Shown piece by piece: positions 9,098-16,814 of a stretch of 64,000 bases of DNA. Source of the DNA: Rhodohalobacter sp. SW132. Its GTDB lineage: Bacteria; Bacteroidota; Rhodothermia; Balneolales; Balneolaceae. Positions within the stretch are counted from its first letter, which is position 1. The number at the start of each line of letters is the position of its first letter. The position numbers and the translations under genes are program-made. The notes under the pieces were generated by a model, which saw only the letters and a list, made by a program, of their open reading frames with translations, searched no databases and was not told the origin of the DNA. The DNA is taken from assembly GCF_003390325.1 (NCBI RefSeq), contig NZ_QUOK01000001.1:806001-870000 (forward strand), written 5' to 3'.

Positions 9098-9945
9098 GAA
9101 TTGTTGGAATGGGATTTGCAGATTGCCCGGGCTTCTTTTATGACCCGATTTGCCTTACGCTGGTCGATACCGATCTCTTTCAGTGCATTCTTGTTTTCAT
9201 AAAGCTGTACTGTAAGTACAATCCCTTTTTCCGTTAGCTGTTCTTTATCAGTTTTGGTGAGCGTAGAGAGGCATGTGATCGGGTGCAGATTTAGCCGGCC
9301 AATAACATCCTTGAGTCCATTATCTTTTGGATAATCCCAACTTAAAAGATTTAACCCGATGCATTTTCCATAATCGAGGGCGTCTTGTGTGAACCGAGTG
9401 TTTGTGACCACATAACCTGTATGCTTTTTCCCGGCGTGACCCGGCTGCCGGGTCCAGTTATTTTTTACATCAAGAAATCTCGATTGTATATACAATGGAA
9501 CTTGAACGTTACAGCTGTTCTCCTTCTTGTTGTGGAATTTGCACTCCACCATGTAGTAGTGATCGTCCTTTATAGCTATCACATCAATTTCGTGGGTAAC
9601 ACAATCGCCCTGAACTTTTACGCCCACTTCTGTTTTATACCCAATCCTGTTGAGTATTTCAGCCACAAAGCATTCAAAAGGGAAGCCGGTCGGGCCCAGT
9701 TCCAGGATGGCCTCTTTTAGTTTATAGCGGCCTGCTACGCGCTGTGATTCGGCTCTGAGTTGCCGGAATGCTTCACGGTAGATTTTCCGTGTACTGATAC
9801 CTTCAAACAAATGATTACTTACCGATTTTGTGATCATATCAATCAGATCATCGGATGCACCGGCGCCTTTAAGAGATTTACGAAGTTTGGATTCATCAAA
9901 CAGTTCCTGTTCGCCGGATGCTTTGGTTACATGAATTTGAGGCAT
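9094..9945 (-). CDS. ATP-cone domain fused to Mrr-like restriction endonuclease
   Basis: Residues 1-85 fit an ATP-cone, the nucleotide-sensing domain known from ribonucleotide reductase and NrdR: VTKASGEQELFDESKLRKSL, then a helical part. Residues about 86-210 fit a PD-(D/E)xK nuclease of the restriction-endonuclease/Mrr kind, with a helix around Glu91, Asp121 in HEIDVIAI and the ExK pair Glu134/Lys136 in VECKFH. The last ~50 residues look helix-hairpin-helix-like (LKEIGIDQRKANRVI). I infer a DNA nuclease whose activity may depend on ATP or dATP level. It is first in a two-gene operon with a beta-CASP nuclease. Confidence 0.82.
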   Translation of the reverse strand: MPQIHVTKASGEQELFDESKLRKSLKGAGASDDLIDMITKSVSNHLFEGISTRKIYREAFRQLRAESQRVAGRYKLKEAILELGPTGFPFECFVAEILNRIGYKTEVGVKVQGDCVTHEIDVIAIKDDHYYMVECKFHNKKENSCNVQVPLYIQSRFLDVKNNWTRQPGHAGKKHTGYVVTNTRFTQDALDYGKCIGLNLLSWDYPKDNGLKDVIGRLNLHPITCLSTLTKTDKEQLTEKGIVLTVQLYENKNALKEIGIDQRKANRVIKEARAICKSHSNNS

Positions 9946-10279
9946 AAACGAATGTGTTTGGTGAAGGATTATCCAAATAAAGAGAAATAATTAGTGTCAA
10001 GTCAATTTTGATTTGTCGGGTGAAGGAAATAGTCTCATCCGCTGACTTCACGTCATCGGCTGAGTGGATTGGGCAAAATATTACTCTGTCAGCTTATGTA
10101 ATGGATAATGTAAGGGCCGGACAATTCACCGGATGAAGTGAATTCATCCGGTGAAGATTTGCGCCAAATATTCCCGTCGATACATCAATGACACGGCCTT
10201 AGTGAAATGACAACAATCGGCATATGGAACAACGGCTTCGCAATAAAAAAGAAACTACTTTCCGTAATTGGAATGATCC
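9946..10279. other. 334-bp intergenic region dominated by a two-hairpin repeat
   Basis: Most of it is repeat copy A at 9993-10197. The remainder before the convergent YdjM-type gene shows nothing recognisable. The open frame at 10207 is antisense to that gene and is rejected. Confidence 0.6.
9993..10197 (+). repeat. Two-hairpin intergenic repeat, copy A (uninterrupted)
   Basis: It starts AGTGTCAAGTCAATTTTGAT, then a hairpin (CTCATCCGCTGAC paired with GTCATCGGCTGAG, imperfect), a core with ATTACTCTGTCAGCTTATG, and a strong hairpin CACCGGATGA/TCATCCGGTG at 10127-10153, ending near ATCAATGACACGGC. Copies with clear base-level similarity lie at 51746-51915 (same order) and 16421-16790 (reversed and interrupted). 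It encodes nothing and is probably a REP- or MITE-like mobile repeat. Confidence 0.75.
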
Positions 10280-11410
10280 CTATCGTACAGTTCGCACAAC
10301 TAACTCATCATCCAGTTCAACAACAGTCATACCAATGCCCACCGCCATTTCCTGATCGGGTTGAACATAGCGAAGATCGCGGACAATTACTTTCCATCCG
10401 TCATCTAACTGCTCCACCTCATAGGCCGGAAAACGCATCCAGTTGCGAAACCCGCGGACATCAGGTGAGTTCAGGGCCGCTTCCACAATTGAGTCAGGTG
10501 CCTCAATGGAAATCGGATCACCGATACGTTCAAAACTCTCCGGACGCAGCCAGTTCATTCTAAACCTGAAATAATGGGTATCCGAAGCCGCAACTCCTGT
10601 CCGGAGAAGGGCGCGTGCCGGAAGCGGGTTTGCCATCACCTGTTTGATGTCTGCCCCGTCTTCGTTTAGCTGGGCACGGGCGTGTGAGGCGGTCATTTTC
10701 GACCCGGCAATCATGAAAGCAATGTAAAACAACAATAGCGCCAGAAGCGTAAATGCAATGGGCTGTGTGGCTCCCCGATGCCGGCCCGACCAGCGGAGAA
10801 TGATAATTGCGGAGAGGCCAATCAGCCAGATCCCTTTCAGGAAAAATGGAACCACTTCAGCTGTGGTAATCAGGGCCGTAACAGCCGTGCCAAGCAGAAT
10901 CCATCCGCTGATGCCAAACCACGATTCTGATCTCGCCAGAACCACACCTGCACCCGCAAGCAGCCAGAACCACGGGTCAATGATAAAGAGGGTATCACCG
11001 TAGAACCATGTACCACTGAAAGGCATGAGCAGGCGTACGCCATACGTGTTTAGCAAATCCAGAAGCGGGTGACTCCAAACGCCGAGAAATGCAATACCCA
11101 GAAGCTTTAAAGGGCGCATTTGCGGACCTTCTCGCATGCGGTTTTTTCGTCGCATTCGCATTCCGATTAAGCGATCAATACCAATCATGATACCGGTCAA
11201 TAGAAAGGGCCAGATCATCAGGGCCAGGATTCCGTGGGTCCATCCCCTGCGAAACCACAGAGCATAATCTTCACTGACAAACATCGCTAAGGCATCGATA
11301 TCAGGAATGTTCGCCCCAATAATTAATGTGGCCGTTGCAAGCGCAGTTTTTCGCTTGAGTCCGGCTTCGGCCATCGTAGCACCAAAAAGTGTATGCGCAA
11401 GTGGGTCCAT
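10280..11410 (-). CDS. YdjM-type membrane-bound metal-dependent hydrolase
   Basis: The protein starts MDPLAHTLFGATMAEAGL and continues with NIPDIDAL, the typical metal-site layout of the YdjM/LexA-regulated inner-membrane hydrolase family (His5, Asp residues near 35, and a later WSHPLLDLLNTYG motif). About eight hydrophobic segments lie within residues 20-240; the last ~130 residues are soluble and polar. The reaction is unknown; phospholipase-C-like metal chemistry is often suggested for the family. No LexA box is evident upstream. A second family member begins at 63903. Confidence 0.85.
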   Translation of the reverse strand: MDPLAHTLFGATMAEAGLKRKTALATATLIIGANIPDIDALAMFVSEDYALWFRRGWTHGILALMIWPFLLTGIMIGIDRLIGMRMRRKNRMREGPQMRPLKLLGIAFLGVWSHPLLDLLNTYGVRLLMPFSGTWFYGDTLFIIDPWFWLLAGAGVVLARSESWFGISGWILLGTAVTALITTAEVVPFFLKGIWLIGLSAIIILRWSGRHRGATQPIAFTLLALLLFYIAFMIAGSKMTASHARAQLNEDGADIKQVMANPLPARALLRTGVAASDTHYFRFRMNWLRPESFERIGDPISIEAPDSIVEAALNSPDVRGFRNWMRFPAYEVEQLDDGWKVIVRDLRYVQPDQEMAVGIGMTVVELDDELVVRTVR

Positions 11411-11682
11411 GAATGCAGATATTGACGATGTTGATTAAATGAATATCAGGAAAATAGAGAGTAGCATCTGATTGCCTGTATAACCTTATTATAAAGAACA
11501 GACGGATGATACCAATAGAAGTCGGTTTTAAAAAAATTAGAACTGTATTCAGCTCAGGAGAGAATCAAATATCTGTGTTATCCATGTCGATTTGTGTAAG
11601 TTCGGGTTATTATTTCGCAGGCATGTAACTCAAGCTCCATTTTTAATCTGCTAAGACCTAATTCACCACCAAAAAACGGCAC

Positions 11683-12930
11683 ATGAGCCAACCGTTTCCA
11701 AAAAAAGAAACACCACTTTTCAAAGAGCTGATGATATGGCTGCTGATCGCCACCGGTCTTGCGCTGATCAACTGGTTTTTTTACCAACAGCCTTATCCTG
11801 AAGAGCCGGGCAGCAGCCTCAACCTTCTGATCGTTCATCTTGCCTACAGCTATTTTGTCTTTTTACATATTCTTGTCCTGATAGCCGTTTTCCGAATGTT
11901 GTTTTGGAAGCGCATCAAATCAGCAAACCGAATCATACAGGAAGCAACCGGCCTTGTTTTCGCATTCATTGGATTTTCGTTAGGCTTGTTTAATATGCAG
12001 TGGTTCGCGGATTATGCACATAGCTTACTGTTTCCCGATCAAAGCATCCAGTTTACTGTTTCCGACTCTTTGATCTATTGGCTGGGAACTTTTGTCGCCA
12101 TCGGGATTATTGGCATTTTCGCAGTCTCATATTACACAATGCGTTTAAACCTGAAAGAGAGTTACCGAATACACCTCGAGCGGGAGCGGCTGCGCGGAGA
12201 GCTGGAAACTGCCCGTGAAATGCAGATGGGAATCATGCCATCAATAGCACCTATCATTTCCGGAATTGACATCGCAGGGATCTGCCTGCCGGCCACTGAG
12301 GTTGGCGGTGATTACTTCGACTATTTTCCTGAAAACGGAAGTCATCACGAACTCGGCTTCACTGTAGCGGATGTAAGCGGAAAGGGGATGAAAGCGGCTA
12401 TGACGGCGGTCATGGTCAGCGGGATGCTGCATGCCGAGGCGGCACGGGGACTTAAGTCGGACGAAATGCTCACCCGGATTAATGTGCCTCTCTACAAAAA
12501 AAGCGATCGCAGAATGTTTACAGCCCTTCTCTTCGGGATTCTGAATATGAAGAAAATGCAGTTCACCTTCACAAATGCCGGTCAATTACCCCCGCTTCTT
12601 TTGCGTGACGGTACAATCACTGAACTGAAAGCGGAGGGTCCCCGCCTGCCGGTTGGGATTACGAGTCAGGTAAATTACACCAGCGAATCCATTCAGTTGA
12701 AGCCGGGAGACCGTCTCTTGATTTACACCGACGGCATTAACGAAGCGATGAACCAACACCGGGAGCAATTTGGCGATCCCCGTCTTCGTGATACCTTTTC
12801 TGAAACAGAAGAGATTAAATCTGCTGAAGAAGCGATAGCATTCATCCGTTCAAAGGTTAATCAATTTGCCGGCAGTGAACCTCAGCATGATGATTTAACC
12901 ATGGTGTATATACAAATTTCAGAGGGCTGA
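11683..12930 (+). CDS. Membrane PP2C (SpoIIE/RsbU-like) serine phosphatase
   Basis: Four hydrophobic segments occupy residues about 17-160 (around 17-31, 45-70, 84-104 and 130-155), followed by a coiled linker ERERLRGELETAREMQMGIMPS, a hallmark of RsbU-type phosphatases, and the SpoIIE catalytic domain. Metal-binding motifs are EVGGDYFDYF, VADVSGKGMKAAM, LIYTDGINEAMN and HDDLTMV. Such enzymes dephosphorylate anti-anti-sigma factors and so switch stress or signalling responses; the membrane part may sense an envelope signal. No sigma-factor or anti-sigma genes are adjacent, so the partner is unknown. It is divergent from the YdjM-type gene. Confidence 0.9.
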   Translation: MSQPFPKKETPLFKELMIWLLIATGLALINWFFYQQPYPEEPGSSLNLLIVHLAYSYFVFLHILVLIAVFRMLFWKRIKSANRIIQEATGLVFAFIGFSLGLFNMQWFADYAHSLLFPDQSIQFTVSDSLIYWLGTFVAIGIIGIFAVSYYTMRLNLKESYRIHLERERLRGELETAREMQMGIMPSIAPIISGIDIAGICLPATEVGGDYFDYFPENGSHHELGFTVADVSGKGMKAAMTAVMVSGMLHAEAARGLKSDEMLTRINVPLYKKSDRRMFTALLFGILNMKKMQFTFTNAGQLPPLLLRDGTITELKAEGPRLPVGITSQVNYTSESIQLKPGDRLLIYTDGINEAMNQHREQFGDPRLRDTFSETEEIKSAEEAIAFIRSKVNQFAGSEPQHDDLTMVYIQISEG

Positions 12931-12985
12931 AGATTGATTTATGCAGAGCAAGTAACTAAAAACACAGTCAGGTTTTAGATTTAAT

Positions 12986-13453
12986 CTACATGTCACGCAT
13001 CATCTGCATGCAATTCATTTGCTTTCCCATCACAGGGGATTGTTCCATCATTACACGCATCTGTTCGCGGTCAAATTCTTCGTTTTCCATCATGGCCAGC
13101 ATTTGCTGCATATGAGTTTTCATCTGTTCTCTTTGTTCCGGATCATTCATCATCGTCTCCACCCGGTCGAGCATCATGTCGTGATTCTCGTTCATCATGG
13201 ATGAGTGCATTTGGTTCATAAACTCGTGACGCATTTCTGTATCTTCCGCCATTTGCCTCATCATCTCCTGCCGGTGTTCACGATTCTGCATCATTTGAGT
13301 CGTCATTGCCTGACGCTGCTCCGGATTATTCATCATCTGACCCACTTGTTGATTATCCATCATGTGGTCGCGTTCTTCATCCTGCGAGTGATTACACTGT
13401 GCAAGAATAAAAGGGAGGCTCAGTAGTAGCATAAACAGCACTGTCTTTTTCAT
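12986..13453 (-). CDS. Methionine-rich lipoprotein, putative copper/silver binder
   Basis: The signal peptide ends in LAQC (Cys20), predicting a lipoprotein exported from the cytoplasm. The 135-residue mature part contains 33 Met by my count, many as MM or MxxM pairs, with scattered His and very many Gln/Glu/Arg. The segment MMNNPEQRQAM recurs as MMNDPEQREQM, so it is built from approximate repeats of ~40 residues. Such sequences bind Cu(I)/Ag(I) in other envelope proteins. Placement next to DUF302 and a CPH-type ATPase supports this, but the family is not named here. Confidence 0.75.
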   Translation of the reverse strand: MKKTVLFMLLLSLPFILAQCNHSQDEERDHMMDNQQVGQMMNNPEQRQAMTTQMMQNREHRQEMMRQMAEDTEMRHEFMNQMHSSMMNENHDMMLDRVETMMNDPEQREQMKTHMQQMLAMMENEEFDREQMRVMMEQSPVMGKQMNCMQMMRDM

Positions 13454-13565
13454 AGTATTTCTCCTGTTATTGATTGATGTAATGGTATAATAAATTCATT
13501 AAAGTCCACTTCGCGCAGACTGTGTAAAAGAATAGTGAAAAGACTTTTTCACATGAACAGAATTT

Positions 13566-13952
13566 TCAGATGTTATTAATCACTTTTTTAAGCAGGTCGC
13601 GAACCTGAGTCGCAATCTCTGTCAATTCCTTATTGTCAACGGCCTGCATGGAGGCGCTGGGATCAACCGCAGAAACTTCAACCGTACCATCATCATGCTC
13701 TTCCACGATAACGTTGCACGGCAGCATTGCTCCGATTTTGTCCTCTTTTTGCAGCGCCTGATAGGCCATGCCGGGATTACACGCTCCGAGAATTCTGTAC
13801 TTTTTAAAATCGACATCCAGTTTTTTCTTCAGAGTTTCTTTTACGTCGATTTCAGTCAGAATTCCGAACCCTTCTTTTTTCAGTTCAGCAGTTGCTTTTT
13901 CGATCGCTTCATCGAAAGTACCTTGATAAATGGTTGAAATGTAGTAATTCAT
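13566..13952 (-). CDS. DUF302 domain protein
   Basis: The 128-residue protein contains a full DUF302 domain: MNYYISTIYQGTFDEAIEKATAELKKEGFGILTEID-like start and the later family segment YRILGACNPGMAYQAL, with a conserved Cys then LPCNVIV. No signal peptide is visible. DUF302 proteins have no agreed function; they are often near heavy-metal transport genes, as here between a Met-rich lipoprotein and a CopB-like ATPase. The two Cys (ACNP and LPCN) could bind metal, which is inference. Confidence 0.85.
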   Translation of the reverse strand: MNYYISTIYQGTFDEAIEKATAELKKEGFGILTEIDVKETLKKKLDVDFKKYRILGACNPGMAYQALQKEDKIGAMLPCNVIVEEHDDGTVEVSAVDPSASMQAVDNKELTEIATQVRDLLKKVINNI

Positions 13953-14189
13953 AATTTCGTTTTTTTACTTGGTTATACCCGTTATAATTAAGAATTGAAC
14001 ACGGGTTGAGAATCTATTGCGGGTACTGCGCAGCTAATAAAGGTGCCCTTTCTTTTGAAAAGATGAGGAACACATTTACTTTAAAATATTACACATATCA
14101 CTGATTCGGCCTGATTCAGTTTATTCTAATAATATTTCTCACCCTACAGATCCGGTCGGCACAGGCCGTGCTCCGGACGAGGAGGTTGT

Positions 14190-16214
14190 TCAATCCCCCA
14201 TCTTCAACAGCCGTGCGTTAATCGCCACTATCACCGTACTGGCCGACATCAGTACCGCTCCAACGGCCGGACTCAGAATTACGCCCCAGGTGTACAACAC
14301 ACCGGCAGCCAGCGGAATCGCTATCACGTTGTAGCCGGTTGCCCAGGCGAGGTTCTGCACCATCTTGCTGTAAGTGGCTTTGGAGAGCTTGATCAGGTTC
14401 ACCACATCTTCCGGATTGTTTTTTACCAACACTACATCACCGGTTTCGACGGCTACATCCGATCCCGCGCCGATGGCGATTCCAATATCAGCCTGTGCCA
14501 GTGCGGGGGCGTCATTTACGCCGTCGCCAGTCATTGCAACCAGTTTGCCCTGGCCCTGCACCTCTTTCACTTTGTCGGCCTTTTCATCGGGCAGCACTTC
14601 GGCAAACACCTGATCGATATCCAGTTCTTTGGCTACATATTCGGCGGTCTGCTGATTGTCGCCTGTCAGCATCACCACCTCGAGTCCCATCTCGTGAAGT
14701 TTCTTGATGGCGTTTCTGGAGGTTTCACGAATTTTATCTCCCAGTGCAATCGCACCGCATAGTTCATCATCAACCACCACAAACACCACGGTTTTTCCCT
14801 GAGAGGAGATATCCTCTACTTGCTCTTTCGGATAGTCGAAGTCGTTTTCGCGTACAAATCCGGGGCTAACCACCTTCACCGCTTTGCCATCCACTTTTCC
14901 TTCGATTCCTTTCCCGGTAATGGAGTTGAATTCATCCGGCTCCTGAACGCCTTCTCCTGCTTTCTCCAGAATGCCTTTCGCGATCGGGTGCTCGGAGTTG
15001 GTTTCGAGTGAGGCAGCGTACTTCAAGATTTCATCATCACTAAACTTATCGTTAAAGTTCAGAATATCGGTTACGGTGAACGTTCCTTCGGTGAGGGTTC
15101 CGGTCTTATCAAAAATAACCGCCTGCAGTTTGCGGGCCTGCTCAAAGGCCACGCGGTTGCGGATCAAAAAGCCATTGGTTGCAGCCAGGCTGGTGGAGAC
15201 CGACACCACGAGTGGAATAGCCAGCCCGAGGGCGTGTGGACAGGCGATGATCATCACCGTTACCGTCCGGTTCATGGTGAAGCTGAGATCCTGCCCGGTG
15301 AACAGAGACCAGGCCATAAACGTAAGGGCACCGGCTGTCAGGGCAACGATCGTGAGCCAGAATGCGGCGCGGTTGGCCAGATCCTGGGTTTTCGATTTGC
15401 TATCCTGCGCCTGACGGACAAGATTCATCACCTGTGAGAGGAAGGAGTCATCCCCGGTCTTATTGATCTCGATCGTGAGTGATCCCTCGCCATTCACCGC
15501 CCCGCCGATCACTTCATCATCTGTGGATTTGGACACCGGTTTCGATTCACCGGTCAGCATCGCCTCGTTTACGCTTGATTCGCCTTTGACGACCACCCCA
15601 TCAGCCGGAATTTTCTCCCCCGGTTTGATGAGCACTTTGTCCCCTTTTTGAAGGTCTTCAAGCGGAACTTCTTCCGTTGAGCCGTCCTCATTAACCCTGT
15701 GCGCCTTGCCGGGCAGCAGTTCAGCCAATTTTTCCAATGCGGCGGAGGCGCTCATCACCGAACGCATCTCCACCCAGTGGCCCAGCAGCATAATGCCGAC
15801 CAGTGTGGAGAGCTCCCAGTAGAGCAGGTGTCCGTCGAACCCGAACACCACAGCCGTGCTGTATACATAAGCAACGGTAATGGCCAGGGCGATCAGTGTC
15901 ATCATGCCCGGCTGCTTCTTTTTCAGCTCATCAATCAGCCCGGAGAGAAACGGCCATCCGCCAAAGAAATAGACAACGGAGGAGAGGGCGGCAAGGATCC
16001 AGGTGTCGCCGGTGAAGCGCCACTCCACATTCAGGAACTCCTGGATCATTGGCGAAAGCGCAAGAATAGGGATCGTCAGCCCGAGCACCCACCAGAACCG
16101 CCATTTAAAATCTTCTACCATCATTTTGTGATGTTCATGATGGGAGTGGCCGGAGTGCTCCTCATGATTGTGATGTTCGTCGTGGCTGTGGTCGTGATGA
16201 TTGTGATTTTCCAT
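14190..16214 (-). CDS. copB: CopB-type heavy-metal-translocating P1B ATPase
   Basis: The 674-residue protein begins with a very His-rich tail (residues 3-30), then has P1B-type membrane helices, the intramembrane motif CPH at 325-327, the phosphorylated Asp369 in DKTGTLTEG and TGDGVNDAPAL in the hinge. A CPH rather than CPC motif marks the CopB branch, which exports Cu(I)/Cu(II) or Ag(I) from the cytoplasm; the His tail may hold metal. It probably forms a functional group with the DUF302 and Met-rich lipoprotein genes on the same strand, though gaps of ~110-240 bp allow separate promoters. Silver versus copper specificity cannot be told. Confidence 0.92.
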   Translation of the reverse strand: MENHNHHDHSHDEHHNHEEHSGHSHHEHHKMMVEDFKWRFWWVLGLTIPILALSPMIQEFLNVEWRFTGDTWILAALSSVVYFFGGWPFLSGLIDELKKKQPGMMTLIALAITVAYVYSTAVVFGFDGHLLYWELSTLVGIMLLGHWVEMRSVMSASAALEKLAELLPGKAHRVNEDGSTEEVPLEDLQKGDKVLIKPGEKIPADGVVVKGESSVNEAMLTGESKPVSKSTDDEVIGGAVNGEGSLTIEINKTGDDSFLSQVMNLVRQAQDSKSKTQDLANRAAFWLTIVALTAGALTFMAWSLFTGQDLSFTMNRTVTVMIIACPHALGLAIPLVVSVSTSLAATNGFLIRNRVAFEQARKLQAVIFDKTGTLTEGTFTVTDILNFNDKFSDDEILKYAASLETNSEHPIAKGILEKAGEGVQEPDEFNSITGKGIEGKVDGKAVKVVSPGFVRENDFDYPKEQVEDISSQGKTVVFVVVDDELCGAIALGDKIRETSRNAIKKLHEMGLEVVMLTGDNQQTAEYVAKELDIDQVFAEVLPDEKADKVKEVQGQGKLVAMTGDGVNDAPALAQADIGIAIGAGSDVAVETGDVVLVKNNPEDVVNLIKLSKATYSKMVQNLAWATGYNVIAIPLAAGVLYTWGVILSPAVGAVLMSASTVIVAINARLLKMGD

Positions 16215-16420
16215 GGCTCAATCCTCTGATTTTCAGGTTATGCCTTAACTTAATGGAATACATCAACTTTGGCGTTATCGCATCTATCGCTTTTTGTGTA
16301 GAATTTTTGGATCCCCGAAGAATCAATTGACATTATCAATCAAAAAGAATTACTCACATACATCACGCAAAATGAAAAGAAAACAGATTTACATGTCAGT
16401 CTGAACGTTATAAAAAAACT
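16215..16420. other. Non-coding DNA upstream of the CopB-like gene
   Basis: This stretch is the first part of a 600-bp gap between copB and nhaC-like genes. It holds the leader and presumably the promoter of copB; I see no clear operator such as a CsoR or CueR dyad. The rest of the gap is repeat copy C. Confidence 0.4.
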
Positions 16421-16790
16421 CACCGGATGAATTCGCTTCATCCGGTGAGTTGCCCTGACTTTACATTATCCAGTGCATAATCTTATAGAACCTGAGTTCG
16501 ATTCTTAAATATGACGGATATTATAAATTCAGTCCAACAAGGGCGTCATCTCGCACTTGATGCGTGATCTGCTGTCCTTAACAAAGGCAGGAGATGCCGG
16601 ATCTAAGTCCGGCATGACATAATTGTTGACGAATTAGTTTAACTAACGCCCTTGTTGGACTGATTTTGCCATTTTTTAATCGAACTCAGGTTATAGAATA
16701 ATTTCTTACCCCTATCAACTCATCCAATGACGCGAAGTCAGCGGATGAGGGTATTTCATTAACCCGACAAATCAAAATTGACTTGACACT
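16421..16790 (-). repeat. Two-hairpin intergenic repeat, copy C, reversed and split by an insertion
   Basis: The strong hairpin CACCGGATGAATTCGCTTCA... lies at 16421-16447, the weaker one (CTCATCCAATGAC/GTCAGCGGATGAG) near 16720-16749, and the far end ATCAAAATTGACTTGACACT at 16771-16790, all in reverse order relative to copy A. Between the two hairpins the alignment to copies A and B is broken by 208 bp, exactly the element and its target duplication at 16489-16696. Removing those 208 bp restores the normal spacing. Confidence 0.8.
16489..16692. mobile_element. 204-bp MITE-like insertion with nested inverted repeats and ATAG duplication
   Basis: Outer inverted repeats AACCTGAGTTCGATT (16489-16503) and its exact complement (16678-16692) are flanked by ATAG on both sides (16485-16488 and 16693-16696), a likely target duplication of 4 or 5 bp. 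A second 18-bp inverted repeat lies inside: TCAGTCCAACAAGGGCGT at 16529-16546 and its complement at 16646-16663. The centre contains GCCGGATCTAAGTCCGGC, a small palindrome. There is no protein-coding capacity, so mobilisation would need a transposase elsewhere. Confidence 0.75.
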
Positions 16791-16814
16791 GGATTTTCCC
16801 ATTCAGACAATTCT

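Noticed and set aside
16489-16692. tRNA-like or small RNA gene
   Set aside because: The GAGTTCGATTC words look like a T-arm, but they belong to the inverted ends of the element and no cloverleaf forms.
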